Source of the DNA: Gymnopilus junonius | Lineage: Eukaryota > Basidiomycota > Agaricomycetes > Agaricales > Galerinaceae | Direction: 5' to 3' | NCBI GenBank assembly: GCA_015501075.1 | Contig: JADNYJ010000355.1 | Span: 1-33,356, forward strand | DNA: 33,356 nucleotides | In this document: one piece after another, positions 10,139 through 19,440 of the stretch | How the letters are laid out: each line of letters begins with the position of its first letter | How positions within the stretch are numbered: the first letter of the stretch is position 1 | The notes under the pieces: generated by a model | The model's input: the letters and a program-made list of their open reading frames with translations, nothing else | Databases searched by the model: none | Told to the model about the DNA's origin: nothing | Program-made: the position numbers and the translations under genes

Positions 10139-10750
10139 TCTCTGATTGATCCGGTTAAGCTCAAACTGATTGATGGCTCCTATGGCAACATGATTACTGA
10201 AACCCTCTCCATTCCGATTACATTTCCCTCTGGTGAAACTATTACCATTGACTTTTTTGTAACCTCACTGGACTCCTCCTGTGTTCTGGTTCTAGGATAT
10301 AACTGGCTCTTCTGCTACAATCCATTGATTGACTGGAAATTGGGCCACATTGACTTCCGTTCTGAACTACTTGACAACCCGGCTCTGATGTCATCCCATA
10401 GGCCAGCTCTGCTGCCTACACCTCCATTATTGGAACCTCCAACCTCTCTGCTTCCTCTGCCAACTCCTATGGTTACACCTCCGACACCTCCGACCTCTGT
10501 AGCATCTTCTGATACACCTCACATCTCACTAATCAACACAGCTGCTTTCACAAGAGCATGCAAGTTACCTGGTGCTCAAAGTTTCACAGTTCACCTCTCT
10601 AATCCTGCCATCTCCACTCATGCTGCTTCCATCTCTGATGAAGTGCCTGATCTGTCTAGTATTCCTCCTGAATACCATGACTTTGCAGATGTCTTCAGTA
10701 AATCTAAAGCTGACATGCTCGCACCCCATCGACCTTACAACCTCAAGATC
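10130..10750 (+). pseudogene. pol: gypsy pol: protease C-terminal part and linker
   Basis: The frame from the left half resumes: LLPSLIDPVKLKLIDGSYGN, then LDSSCVLVLGYNWLFCYNPLIDW, the conserved C-terminal half of the gypsy protease. A Pro/Thr/Ser-rich linker follows, and then the pre-RT motif DLSSIPPEYHDFADVFSKSKA and HRPYNLKINL. Coding moves to another frame at about 10750, where PGTSLPVGNMYSLSQSEL takes over. Confidence 0.83.
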
Positions 10751-10751
10751 A

Positions 10752-11560
10752 ATCTCAACCTGGTACTTCCCTTCCTGTTGGAAATATGTACTCCCTTTCA
10801 CAATCTGAACTTCAATCCCTCTGAGAATTTATCGACGAGCACCTCCGAATTGGTTTCATTCGACCTTCAACCTCTCTGCATGGTGCTCTGATCCTTTTCA
10901 TTCACAAAAAGGATGGATCACTATGACTTTGCATCGACTTTAGAGGATTAAACAAGATCATAAAGAAAGACCGATATCCACTTCTGCTCATCTCTGACCT
11001 CCTGTCCACTGCTGGTAAAGCACGCATCTATACAGCTGTCGACCTCTGACATGCCTATCACCTAGTCTGCATAGCAGAAGGTGATGAATAGAAAACAGTG
11101 TTCTGAACACGCTATGGATCATTTGAATGGAATGTTATGCTATTTGGACTGTCCAATGCACCTGCCATTTTTCAATGCTTCATGAATGACATACTAAGTG
11201 ATTTATTAGATGTGTCTGTCATTGTTTACCTTGATGACATCCTGATCTACTCTGATGATCCTACCCAGCATAAGGAACATGTTCACAAAGTCCTCCGACA
11301 TCTCCGGCAACATGGTCTGTATGCCCACTCCAACAAATGCAATTTCTCTATGAACACAGTTAATTACCTTGGATTCATTCTTTCACCAGAAGGCCTCAAG
11401 ATGGATGAAAGCAAGATCAAGACTATCCAAGATTGGCCTGAACCCAAGAAGATTAAGGATGTTAAATCCTTCTTAGGTTTCGCAAATTTCTACCAATGAT
11501 TTATCTCCGACTACTCTGACATTGTTGTTCCGCTCACCCAACTCACTAGGAAAGGAACCC
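10752..11560 (+). pseudogene. pol: gypsy pol: reverse transcriptase
   Basis: RT motifs follow in order: [17 protein letters not shown], then [35 protein letters not shown], and YGSFEWNVMLFGLSNAPAIFQ. The catalytic box VYLDDILIYSDDP is at about 11224-11262. YLGFILSPEGLKMDESKI and the thumb/connection region FLGFANFY come after. In-frame stops: TGA at 10822, 10924, 11047, 11104 and 11497, and the only TAG, at 11089 (where Trp is expected). The enzyme would copy element RNA to cDNA in the particle. Confidence 0.88.
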
Positions 11561-12060
11561 CTTGGCAATTCAATGATGCTGCTCAAAAAGCCTTCAACAA
11601 GCTCAAGAAAGCATTTACAACTGCTCTGATACTTACTCACTGGGTTCCCGACCATCCGATTATTGTGGAAACTGATGCTTCTGACTACACACTTGGAGCG
11701 ATCCTCTCCATCTGCACCTCCAATGACAAGATTCACCCTGTTGCATTTCACTCATGAACCTTCACAGGTCCTGAAATCAACTATGACACCCAGACAAAGA
11801 ACTACTAGCAATCTTCGACATGTTTAAAGTATGGTGACATTATCTGGAAGGCTCTGCTGCTCCGATTGACGTCATCACTGACCACAAGAATCTAATGTAT
11901 TTCACAACTACCAAAGTTCTTTCTCACCAACAAGCCCACTGGTCCGAATATCTCTGCCAATTCAACCTCATCATCTGCTTCCACCCTGGATGTCTTGGTA
12001 TGAAACCTGACTCTTTAACTAGATGATGGGACATCTATCCCAAAGGGGGAAATAGTGACT
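11560..12060 (+). pseudogene. pol: gypsy pol: RNase H
   Basis: The segment contains LILTHWVPDHPIIVETDASDY (first catalytic Asp in ETDAS) and GAILSICTSNDKIHPVAFHS. A TGA lies at 11755-11757. A one-base loss near 11795 shifts the frame, after which KELLAIFDMFKVW, a TGA (11835-11837), [19 protein letters not shown] and LTR with a TGA at 12024-12026 can be read. This matches the gypsy-type RNase H that follows RT. Confidence 0.82.
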
Positions 12061-12099
12061 ATGCAAGCATTAACCCAAGCAACTTCCGACCTATTTTCA

Positions 12100-12591
12100 C
12101 CCAAGAACAACTCTCTGCATCCCTCTGTGCCACTCAACTCTTTGAACCCACCCTCTGTGCAGTATCCCTCATGGACTCTGACCTACTCTGACATGACATC
12201 CTCACTGTGCTACCCTCCGACCCAGTCTACCTTGCTCACATGAAGCATCCTCTGACACAAGCATGATCATATCCTCGCCAGACACCCTGGACAAAATAAG
12301 ACAACTAGTCTTATCCTTCATGAATACACCTGGCCCAGACTATGAGACTTCATGAAGAAGTATTGCAAATTGTGTACAACATGTATGCATTCCAAACCTC
12401 AATGACACAAACCCTACGGATTGCTCAAACAGCTCCCGATTCCTGAACATCCCTGGAATTCAATATCAATGGACTTTATCGAAATCCTTCCAATGTCCGA
12501 TGGACATGACACAATCCTAGTCATTGTTGATCGACTCACCAAGCAAGCTATATTCATTCCAACCACCTCTGCTTGCACCTCTGAAGACCTT
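12100..12591 (+). pseudogene. pol: gypsy pol: integrase N-terminal part
   Basis: After a divergent spacer with a TGA at 12189 and a frame change near 12265, the zinc-binding HHCC region is seen as HPGQNKTTSLILHEYTWPRL, a TGA (12343-12345), and KYCKLCTTCMHSKPQ, with another TGA at 12403-12405. The catalytic core begins YGLLKQLPIPEHPWNSISMDF, where the first Asp of the DDE triad lies in SMDFIE, and continues ILVIVDRLTKQAIFIPTT. It is interrupted at TSEDL by LINE D. Confidence 0.83.
12576..12591. repeat. Target-site duplication of LINE D, left copy
   Basis: CACCTCTGAAGACCTT. It differs from the right copy (13739-13754) at one base: CTG here, CCG there. The difference falls at a CpG. Confidence 0.85.
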
Positions 12592-13737
12592 TTTTTTTAT
12601 TTAAATCAAGGATTTATATACCAGTGTGCGAAAGCAGTCCAGTCGCAGATATACATACACCCAAAGTAATCTACCATTAAACTACACCTAGTGCGAGACT
12701 AGCTCTTGCAGGCCAACTTAGGACCACAAAACAGGGGACCCATACTCTTGTTGATGCTCTGACTGAAGGGAGGGGTCCAACAAAGTGATGGACAGGCACC
12801 GGAAGGGGCCCACCAGCCAAACCCAACAGCCCAGGATGCGCACATACTGTGTTAGCCACTGAAGGCAGACCATTTCAGGTCACCAAAGTGGGGGGCCACA
12901 CTTGTCTGTCGATAACACTGAAGCTCCAGAACCCAGACCCCCACCCTCAACCCAGCAAAGCCGAAGCCTGCCAAGTATTAGGACTCTGTTCTGAGTGCAC
13001 CCCGAACCACTGAATCCAGCCAACGAGGACAGCACCTACCTTGCCCGACCAAGTTATCTGACACCTCTAGGAGGGCGGTTGAAAGCAAACACAGTGGGGT
13101 TAGCTTTCAAGAAGGATACGAGCTGATCCAGATGAACTGGGTAGTCATGATGATTGTGTTGGGGACATGTTCAGAACAAGTGGTCATGAGTTTGAGTATG
13201 GTGGCCGCACTCGCAACTGGTAGACTTGGGGATGTTGAATCAAGAGTAATACTCCCCAATGGGAGCATGGTTGGTGATGGCATGAGTGACCCTAGTGAAA
13301 AGAGTCAAGTCACCGCCAGCATACTGAAGCCAGGGGCCACCTCGTTTGGCCCATGGTTCGAGTCGACCCCCGTCAAGGTCGGTGAGTGACAAAAATTGTC
13401 ACCCTGAGTACGTAGGTTGCTGAAACAACTCTTTCCAGCCTTCCCCCAGATTATTGTCGGCTGCCTTGTGCAGCGAGGCAAGTGAGTGTGGCATATTAGG
13501 CCCCACTGCTACTGAGAGCTCAGTTGCCATGAGATGAGCTTGGTAGTGTATGCCCCACTTCAAAGAAGATGGGACATGATGAAGAGAGATGTGGCGGCCA
13601 GGGCCCCTGGTCCACCACTCTGTAAGGGCATGAATCACTGCCAAGGAATGACCCTGGCCAGAATGCATGGAGGCATCAAGCAGACTCCCCAAAGCTTTGG
13701 TGGAATCTGACATGATAACAATGTAGTCACAATTGTC
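12592..13737 (-). mobile_element. LINE copy D, inserted in gypsy integrase
   Basis: A minus-strand copy of about 1.15 kb, the most strongly 5'-truncated of the five: it starts in the RNase H domain, just upstream of the SDSTKAL motif. Its tail is short (a T-rich run at 12592-12600). Near-identical 16-bp duplications bound it. Its 3' UTR matches copy C almost exactly, apart from scattered changes. Confidence 0.9.
13054..13737 (-). pseudogene. LINE ORF2 C-terminal remnant, copy D
   Basis: Reads from SDSTKALGSLLDASMHS through HHVPSSLKWGIH and a broken C-terminal cluster. TGA stops on the minus strand lie at 13399-13401, 13240-13242 and 13171-13173. These are the same three codons that are TGA in copy C. 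The ORF ends at 13054-13056. Confidence 0.8.
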
Positions 13738-13738
13738 A

Positions 13739-13754
13739 CACCTCCGAAGACCTT
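13739..13754. repeat. Target-site duplication of LINE D, right copy
   Basis: CACCTCCGAAGACCTT. Integrase coding resumes here with SEDLAMLF. Confidence 0.85.
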
Positions 13755-14460
13755 GCCATGCTTTTCATCATTCATGTGTTCTCCAAGCACGGCATCCCTG
13801 AACATGTCACCTCTGACCATGGACCTGAATTCATCTCCTGCTTCTTCTGATCCTTAGGAAAAGCACTCAACATGAAACTCCATTTTACTTCCGGATACCA
13901 TCCTGAAGGCGATGGCCAGACTGAATGCACTAATCAGACACTAGAGCAATACCTCCGAATTTATTGCAACTATCAGCAAGACAATTGGTCAAGTCTATTA
14001 CCTCTTGCAGAGTTTGCTTACAACAATGCTCCTAGTGCTACTACTGGCATTTCACCATTCTTCGCTAATAAAGGTTACCATCCTAATATGGTTATCCACC
14101 CCGAATGCGACCTCACCTCTGCTCATGCTCATGATTTTGTTGTTGATCTAGATGAATTACACAAAGAACTCAAGAATACTATTGCTGAATCACAAAAGCA
14201 TTATCAAGTCTCTGCTGACCTCCGACACACTCTGCCCCCCAACTTCCAAGTCGGACAGCAAGCATTCGTCAAAGCAAAGTTCTTCCACACCACATGTCCC
14301 TCCAAGAAACTCTCTGAAAAATATTACAGTCCTTTTGATATCATCACCAAAGCTAGCACACACTCTTTTACTTTATGACTTCCTGACTCCATGCATGGTG
14401 TTCACCCCATTTACCATGTTTCTATGCTGGAACTGTTTACTCTGAATGATATTCTGAATC
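13739..14460 (+). pseudogene. pol: gypsy pol: integrase core and C-terminal part
   Basis: Resumes the frame cut by LINE D: SEDLAMLFIIHVFSKHGIPE, then VTSDHGPEF with the second catalytic Asp, a TGA at 13848-13850, and SGYHPEGDGQTECTNQTLEQ with the catalytic Glu. A long conserved stretch follows (WSSLLPLAEFAYNNAPSATT, GISPFFANKGYHPN), then the GPY/F-like region FQVGQQAFVKAKFF and LSEKYYSPFDIITKAS. A TGA at 14376-14378 precedes HGVHPIYHVSMLEL. The enzyme would insert the cDNA into chromatin. Confidence 0.88.
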
Positions 14461-14714
14461 AGACTCAATCTCCGCCTCTGCCTGTTGAAGTCAAAGGCAA
14501 AATCAAATATGAAATTGCTGAAGTCCTCGACTCCAAGCTTGATCAATGATGCAAGTGCAAGCTATTGTACTTGATTTGCTGGTTAGGTTATGAAGGCACT
14601 GATGAAGAACAATCCTGGCTCCCAGCTACTGAACTCGAACATGCACCCGACCTCATCTCCGACTTTCACTCTGCTTACCCCGACAAACCCGGACCTCTTT
14701 CATCTCTCACTTAG
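14461..14714 (+). pseudogene. pol: gypsy pol: C-terminal chromodomain
   Basis: Directly after the integrase, in the same frame, comes IKYEIAEVLDSKLDQ, a TGA (14547-14549), CKCKLLYLICWLGYEG and EQSWLPATELEHAPDLISDF. This matches the chromodomain (YEVEKIL..Y.V.W.GY....TWEP-type pattern) that defines chromoviruses and is thought to guide integration to marked chromatin. The frame ends at TAG 14712-14714. Confidence 0.85.
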
Positions 14715-14762
14715 CTTACGATTCACCAAAAAACATCATTAACAAGAAAAAACAAGTATATA

Positions 14763-14790
14763 GGAAAAAGAAAAAAAAAAAAAAAAAAAA
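14763..14790 (+). promoter_or_regulatory. Possible polypurine tract
   Basis: A 28-base purine-only run, GGAAAAAG followed by A20, starts 48 bases after the pol stop. A polypurine tract primes plus-strand synthesis just before the 3' LTR in such elements. No LTR start is recognisable behind it, so a simple poly(A) tract is equally possible. Confidence 0.35.
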
Positions 14791-14807
14791 CTCTACAAAA
14801 TTACTAT

Positions 14808-15725
14808 CTATTGACAAGTGCACTTTGCTGGTGCCTCATACATCCTCATTCCTTCTAATCCTCTGTCATCCTCATCCTCATCCTCCTCTGAATCCTCCTC
14901 TGAATCTGATGACTCATCCCTTTTCCTCTTCAACACCTTAACCTCTCCCTCACTCTCACTCCTCATTTCTGCATCTGACCTCTCCTCCTCCTGTTCACCC
15001 ATCACTGCTCTGACTACCTCCTTCTCCGACTCCTCCAACTCCTCCGACTCATCCACCTCAACCTTCTTCCCCATGTCTAAGGCCACCATGACCCTCTCAT
15101 ACCTCTCATTCAGATACTCTGCCTCCACGTCGATTCCCTCCTGGTTCAATGGTATGTACTCCGATGCACTCAGCTCCGATGGTGCATATGGGGGATCTTG
15201 AATCCAGGACATGTCTTCCAACAAGTCCCGGATCTCCCTCAGGTATCGAGCAATGTGCTCAATACCCAGCCCTTTTTGCGCCTCTGCCATCATCTTGGGC
15301 TTGGGCTTTGCTGCCCCCGTCGCCTTGGCTGGTCATACCTCTGACTCCGCCTGACCCTCTGACCTCGCAGCTCCTCCACCAATCTTGCAACCCTTGCACT
15401 GCACTTGGCAGCACTTGCATGATACTGCCTTGCTGGTACCCTCCCTAAAAACAAATCACAAGTCAAAAATTAAATCATAACAAAGAAAAATTAAAAATGG
15501 GACTTACCTTGGCCATAGGCACTTTGCCCCCACCCGCACGCACTGAATGCAGATGACTCCAACCATTGCCTCATACACTCCAGCCGACTCCTGCATCGCA
15601 ACTGCCTTCTGCTGCATCGCAGCTGCCTTCTCCTTTGGCTGTGCCTTTTTCTTTCCCTTCATGGTTTTACTCTGCTCCACCTCTGCTGCCTTCTCCACCT
15701 CAGCTGCCTCCTCTGCCTCAGCTGC
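14808..15725 (-). pseudogene. Antisense gene with cysteine cluster and acidic tail, cut by LINE E
   Basis: Minus strand. Exon 1 (15725-15508) encodes an Ala/Glu/Lys-rich stretch, then VICIQCVRVGAKCLWPR. A 63-bp intron (15507-15445, GTAAGT..TTTTTAG) joins it in frame to EGTSKAVSCKCCQVQCKGCK. Exon 2 has one TGA (15335-15333, Arg expected), then MAEAQKGLGIEHIARYLREI and a long acidic tail (DSEEDSEEDEDEDDRG). It ends at 14808 in CTCQ. The paired CxxC clusters resemble a zinc-binding, Zn2Cys6-like basic region, but this is inference. The N-terminus is lost: LINE E is inserted after 15725 and no continuation is seen beyond it. It lies tail-to-tail with the gypsy pol, about 90 bp away, so it may be a passenger gene of that element. 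Confidence 0.6.
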
Positions 15726-18029
15726 TTTTTTTTTTTTTTTTTTTTTTTTAAATCAAGGATTTATATACCGGTGCGCGAAAGCAGTCCGGTCGCAGATGTA
15801 CATACACCCAAGTAATCTACCGTTAAACTATGCCTAGTGCGAGACTGGCTCTCGTGGGCCAACTTAGGACCATAAAACAATGGACCCGTACTCTCATTGA
15901 TGCCCTGACCGAAGGGAGGGGTCCAACAAAGTGATGGAAGGGCACCGGAAGGGGGCCCGCCAGCCAAACCCGCCAGCCCAGGATGCGCGCATACTATGTT
16001 AGCCACTGAAGGCAGACCATTTTGGGTCGCCGAAGCAGGGGGCAACAAGGTCTGTCAATAGCACCGAAGCTCCAGAACCAAAGCCCCCACCCTCAACCCA
16101 GCAAAGCCAAAGCCCACCAAGTATTAGGTCTCTGTTCTGAGCGCACCCCAAACCGCTGAATCCAGCCAACAGGGACAACACCTACCTTGCCTGACCAAGT
16201 TATCCGACACCCCGAGGGGGGCGGTTGAAGGCGAACGCTGTGGGGTTAGCCTTCAAAAAGGAAACGAGCTGATCTAGACGAACTGGAAAGTCATGACGGT
16301 CGTGCTGGGGACACATCCGGAATAAGTGGTCGTGAGATTGGGTATGGAAGCCACACTCGCAACTGGTGGATTCAGGGATATTGAATCGAGAGTAATACTC
16401 CCCGATGGGAGCATGGTTGGTGATGGCGCGAGTGACCCTTGTAAAGAGAGTCAGGTCGCTGCCTGCAGCTTGAAGCCATGGACCACCTCGTTTGGCCCGT
16501 GGTTCGAGTCGACCCCTGTCAAGGTTGGTGAGCAACAAAAATTGTCGCCCTGAATACGAAGGTTGCTGGAACAACTCTTGCCAGCCTTCCCCCGGATTAT
16601 CGTCAGCTGCTTTGCGCAATGATGCAAGAGAGTGAGGCGTGTTAGGCCCCACCGCTACAGATAGCTCAGTCGCCATGAGATGAGCCTGGTAGTGTATGCC
16701 CCACTTCAAAGAAGATGGGACATGATGAAGAGGGATGTGGCGGTCAGGACCTCTGGTCCACCACTCAGTAAGGGCACGAATCACAGCCAAGGAATGACCC
16801 TGGCCGGAATGCACGGAAGCATCAAGCAGACTCCCCAAAGCCTTGGTGGAGTCCGACATGATAACGATGTAGTCACAATTGTCCATGGCACAGGCCCGGA
16901 CAATTGCAGTATGAAGAGAGTAAAGCTCCGCATCCTCTGCAAGAGCACTCCCCGCCACATAGCGAGATGCATGCACCTCAACTCCTTGGCGAAATACAAG
17001 TGAAGCTGCAATAGCCTGCTTGTTCCGATTGGTGGGGCGACTGCCATTGCCGACACAGACCAGAGTAGACGGTTCCCGCTTCGAAGCTTCCCAGAAGCGG
17101 ACTAACCATTCGCGCTGAAGCCCAACCTTATCCTTGGGTGCCGAGTGGTATCAAAGCGAATTCCATGATGTAACTCAAGGAATCGCCCACCTGGATGAGC
17201 CTCGGGAGCAAAGGGCTCCAGAGGCTCGCTAACTACATGGAGCGTGTCATCGACATCCATAACAGTACCCCGCACCTTAGCGAGTTGTGGGGCAGTCATA
17301 AAGGCAGCAGAGCGAGGGTGAGGAGTCACTCCTTTGGAAAAGGGTGCACTCAGAAGGGAGCGCACCGGATGAGTGTCCGAGAGAGCCACCATGCGCAGAA
17401 CACCTACTGTGGCAGCACGTTTCAAGACTAAGTTGATAGGGACCAGGCCAGCAAGGGCCTCGATCCCTCCCATTGGGGAGGTGCGGAATGCACCAGTAAT
17501 CCAGAGCGCAGCATGGCATTGCATGCTGGTCAGTAATTTGATGGTCCCCTGGCACTTGGCGCCCTGGAAGAACCACAGTCGGAGGCCATATGTCGCAATA
17601 GGCAACACACAAGACCTGTAAAGCAGATGCTTTTGCATGGGCGTAAGCCCCCTAGATGAGTTACCAAGCATCCGCATTGCCTTAATGGTGGTGAAGGACT
17701 TGGTGGAGTAATACCGGACATGTTCATGAAATGTCAATTTCCGGTCAAAGAAGAAACCCAAGTACCACCAAAATGGCTTGGGTGTCAGACGTTTGTCATG
17801 AGTGTAGGGAGCATACCCTAGATCCATGGACGGATTGAACTCAGAATGAGACCGATCAAAATGGAATAACTCCGTCTTGTCATGCTCAAGAGCGAGGGTG
17901 AACTTTGTGAAGAGTTTGAAGATCACCGCATAGGACCTTTTCAGGGCTATGCAGTTGGCATCAAGAGTCTTTGACTGCACAATAAGGGTGCCATCATCGA
18001 CATAAGAAAGCAGAGTGGTGTCGGAGACC
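15726..18029 (-). mobile_element. LINE copy E, in the antisense gene
   Basis: A minus-strand copy with a 24-base poly(T) at 15726-15749 and a 5' junction at about 18029, just upstream of SDTTLLSYVDDG. Its sequence keeps CGA codons that are TGA in copies C and D. It has only one clear frameshift, so it is a young copy. No target-site duplication is seen: the bases before 15726 (CCTCAGCTGC) do not recur after 18029. Confidence 0.9.
16200..18028 (-). pseudogene. LINE ORF2 (RT end, RNase H, zinc cluster), copy E
   Basis: Minus strand from about 18028. The RT catalytic box SYVDDGTLIVQSKTLDAN comes first, then an open frame through PFWWYLGFFFDRKLTFHEH, LPIATYGLRLWFFQGAK and RPLE-type RT connection sequence to about 17150. 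There a one-base loss shifts the frame. RNase H and the C-terminal cluster are then open to the stop at 16200-16202 (AEDAELYSL, IMSDSTKAL, CECGFHTQSHDHLFRMC). The first RNase H acidic residue is changed: VGNGSRPT here against VGDGSHPS in copy A, so the nuclease would be inactive even without the frameshift. Confidence 0.83.
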
Positions 18030-18440
18030 ACTTCAGGCTACCCCCTGGAGGTACCTATTAGGTATGTTATTTTTTATTTTTAAGTGGCCTATTGGGGGTC
18101 CTCAAAAGCTTTTTCCTTTCAGAAATGTTTTGAAAATCTTTCAGGAAACTTTGGCAAATTTTGGAAAACTCTTCAGAAATATTTTAGAATCTTCGGAAAA
18201 TTCTGGAAAATGTTTTGAAAGATTGTGATTCTTTTTAAAAATATTGGGGATTCTTCAAATGATTTTGAAAGATGTATGAAACATTGCAAAATGTTACAAA
18301 ATATTCTGATATAGTTCTGACATCACACATAATTTTGTAACAGTCTGAAAAGTTCTAGAAACCATTTGAAAATCTTCTGAATGTTTTCAAAATCTTCTGA
18401 AATCTTCTTTGCTTCTACACTGTCACAGGGTGTCTGGGGT
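18030..18440. repeat. AT-rich degenerate GAAAAT/TTCTGAA repeats
   Basis: No gene. After TACCTATTAGGTA at about 18051-18064 the sequence is built from loosely repeated units such as TTTTGAAAATCTT, TTCAGGAAA, TTCGGAAAATTCTGGAAAA and ATCTTCTGAAT. It lies between the LINE E 5' junction and the satellite array and could be the outer end of the large element proposed to the right. Confidence 0.5.
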
Positions 18441-18499
18441 CATTATCTAGAAAATTATTTCTGATACAGCCAGTAGTTGAAGACAGTCTGTTGCTAGTA

Positions 18500-19440
18500 T
18501 TTCAAGTGTGTTATGGTCTATGGTATCCGAGGACTTGACCTCTGAGCAGAAAGCAGTATTATAGTCTATAGTATCCAAGGACCTGACCTCTGAGAAGAGA
18601 GTTGTATTATAGTCTATGATATCGGAGGACTCGACCGCTGTTACTGACAAGCTTACTTGTCTATAGTATCGAGGACTCGACCTCTGAGCAGAAAGTGGTA
18701 TTATAGTCTATGGTATCCGAGGACTCGACCTCAGTATCGAGGACTCGACCTCTGTGCAGAAGCAGTATTATAGTCTATGGTATCGAGGACTCGACCTCTG
18801 AGTGAGAGCTGTATTATAGTCTGTAGTGTCGAGGATTCGACCTCTGTTGCTGACAAGCTTAGTTGTCTATAGTATCAGAGAACTCGACCTCTGAGCAGAA
18901 AGCAGTATTATAGTCTATAGTATCCAAGGACTGACCTCTGAGAGAGAGTGTATTATAGCTATGATATCGAGACTCGACCTGTTCTGACAAGCTTACTTGT
19001 CTATGTATCGAGGACTCGACCTCTGAGCAGAAGGTATTATAGTCTATGGTATGAGACTCGACTCAGTATCGGAGGACTCGACCTCTGTGCAGAAAGCAGT
19101 ATTATAGTCTATGGTATCCGAGGACTCGACCTCTGAGCAGAAAGCTGTATTATGTTTATGGTATTGGAGGACTCGACCTCTGACAAGCTTAGATCTATAG
19201 TATCGGAGGACTCGACCTCTGAGCAGAAAGCGGTATTATAGCCTATGGTATCTGAGGACTCGACCTCTAAGCAAAGAGCTCTATTTTAATCTATAGTATC
19301 GGAAGACTCAACCTCTAGACTCACCCTCTGAGCAGAAAGCTTGGAGGACCTGACCTCTGAGATAAGAGCTCTATTATAATCTATAGTATCAGAGGACTCA
19401 ACCTCTGAGTAGAAAGCTGTACAATAGTCTATTGTATTGC
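18500..19440 (-). repeat. Left satellite arm, ~48-bp units
   Basis: Tandem units of about 48 bp with the core GAGGACTCGACCTCTGAGCA followed by GAAAGCAGTATTATAGTC and TATGGTATC. A second unit type carries CTGACAAGCTTACTTGTC. The 14-bp core GAGGACTCGACCTC is near-palindromic (GAGG..TCGA..CCTC), a plausible protein-binding site. Between about 18730 and 19060 many units have lost single bases relative to the right arm. Short open frames within the array are satellite translations, not genes. Confidence 0.9.

Larger units (their letters stand above)
4684..14714 (+). mobile_element. Ty3/gypsy chromovirus, decayed, interrupted by LINEs B, C and D
   Basis: The order gag, aspartic protease, RT, RNase H, integrase, chromodomain is that of a chromovirus of the Ty3/gypsy superfamily. 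About 4.8 kb of element sequence remains once the three LINE insertions (5362-7769, 8478-10122, 12592-13737) and their duplicated target bases are set aside. It carries 19 in-frame stops (18 TGA, 1 TAG) and frameshifts near 8300, 10750, 11795 and 12265, so it is long dead. A purine-only run at 14763-14790 may be the polypurine tract. I found no LTRs. Confidence 0.9.

Noticed and set aside
4684..14790. LTRs flanking the gypsy element
   Set aside because: I compared 3456-4683 with 14715-15725 by eye and found no direct repeat, so I do not call any.
15726..15749. Poly(T) runs as transcription terminators
   Set aside because: They are the poly(A) tails of minus-strand LINE copies, adjoining the shared 3' UTR end.
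18447..19136. Short open frames in the left satellite (about 60-67 codons)
   Set aside because: Translations of the 48-bp unit, with Ser/Thr/Asp/Tyr repeats only.
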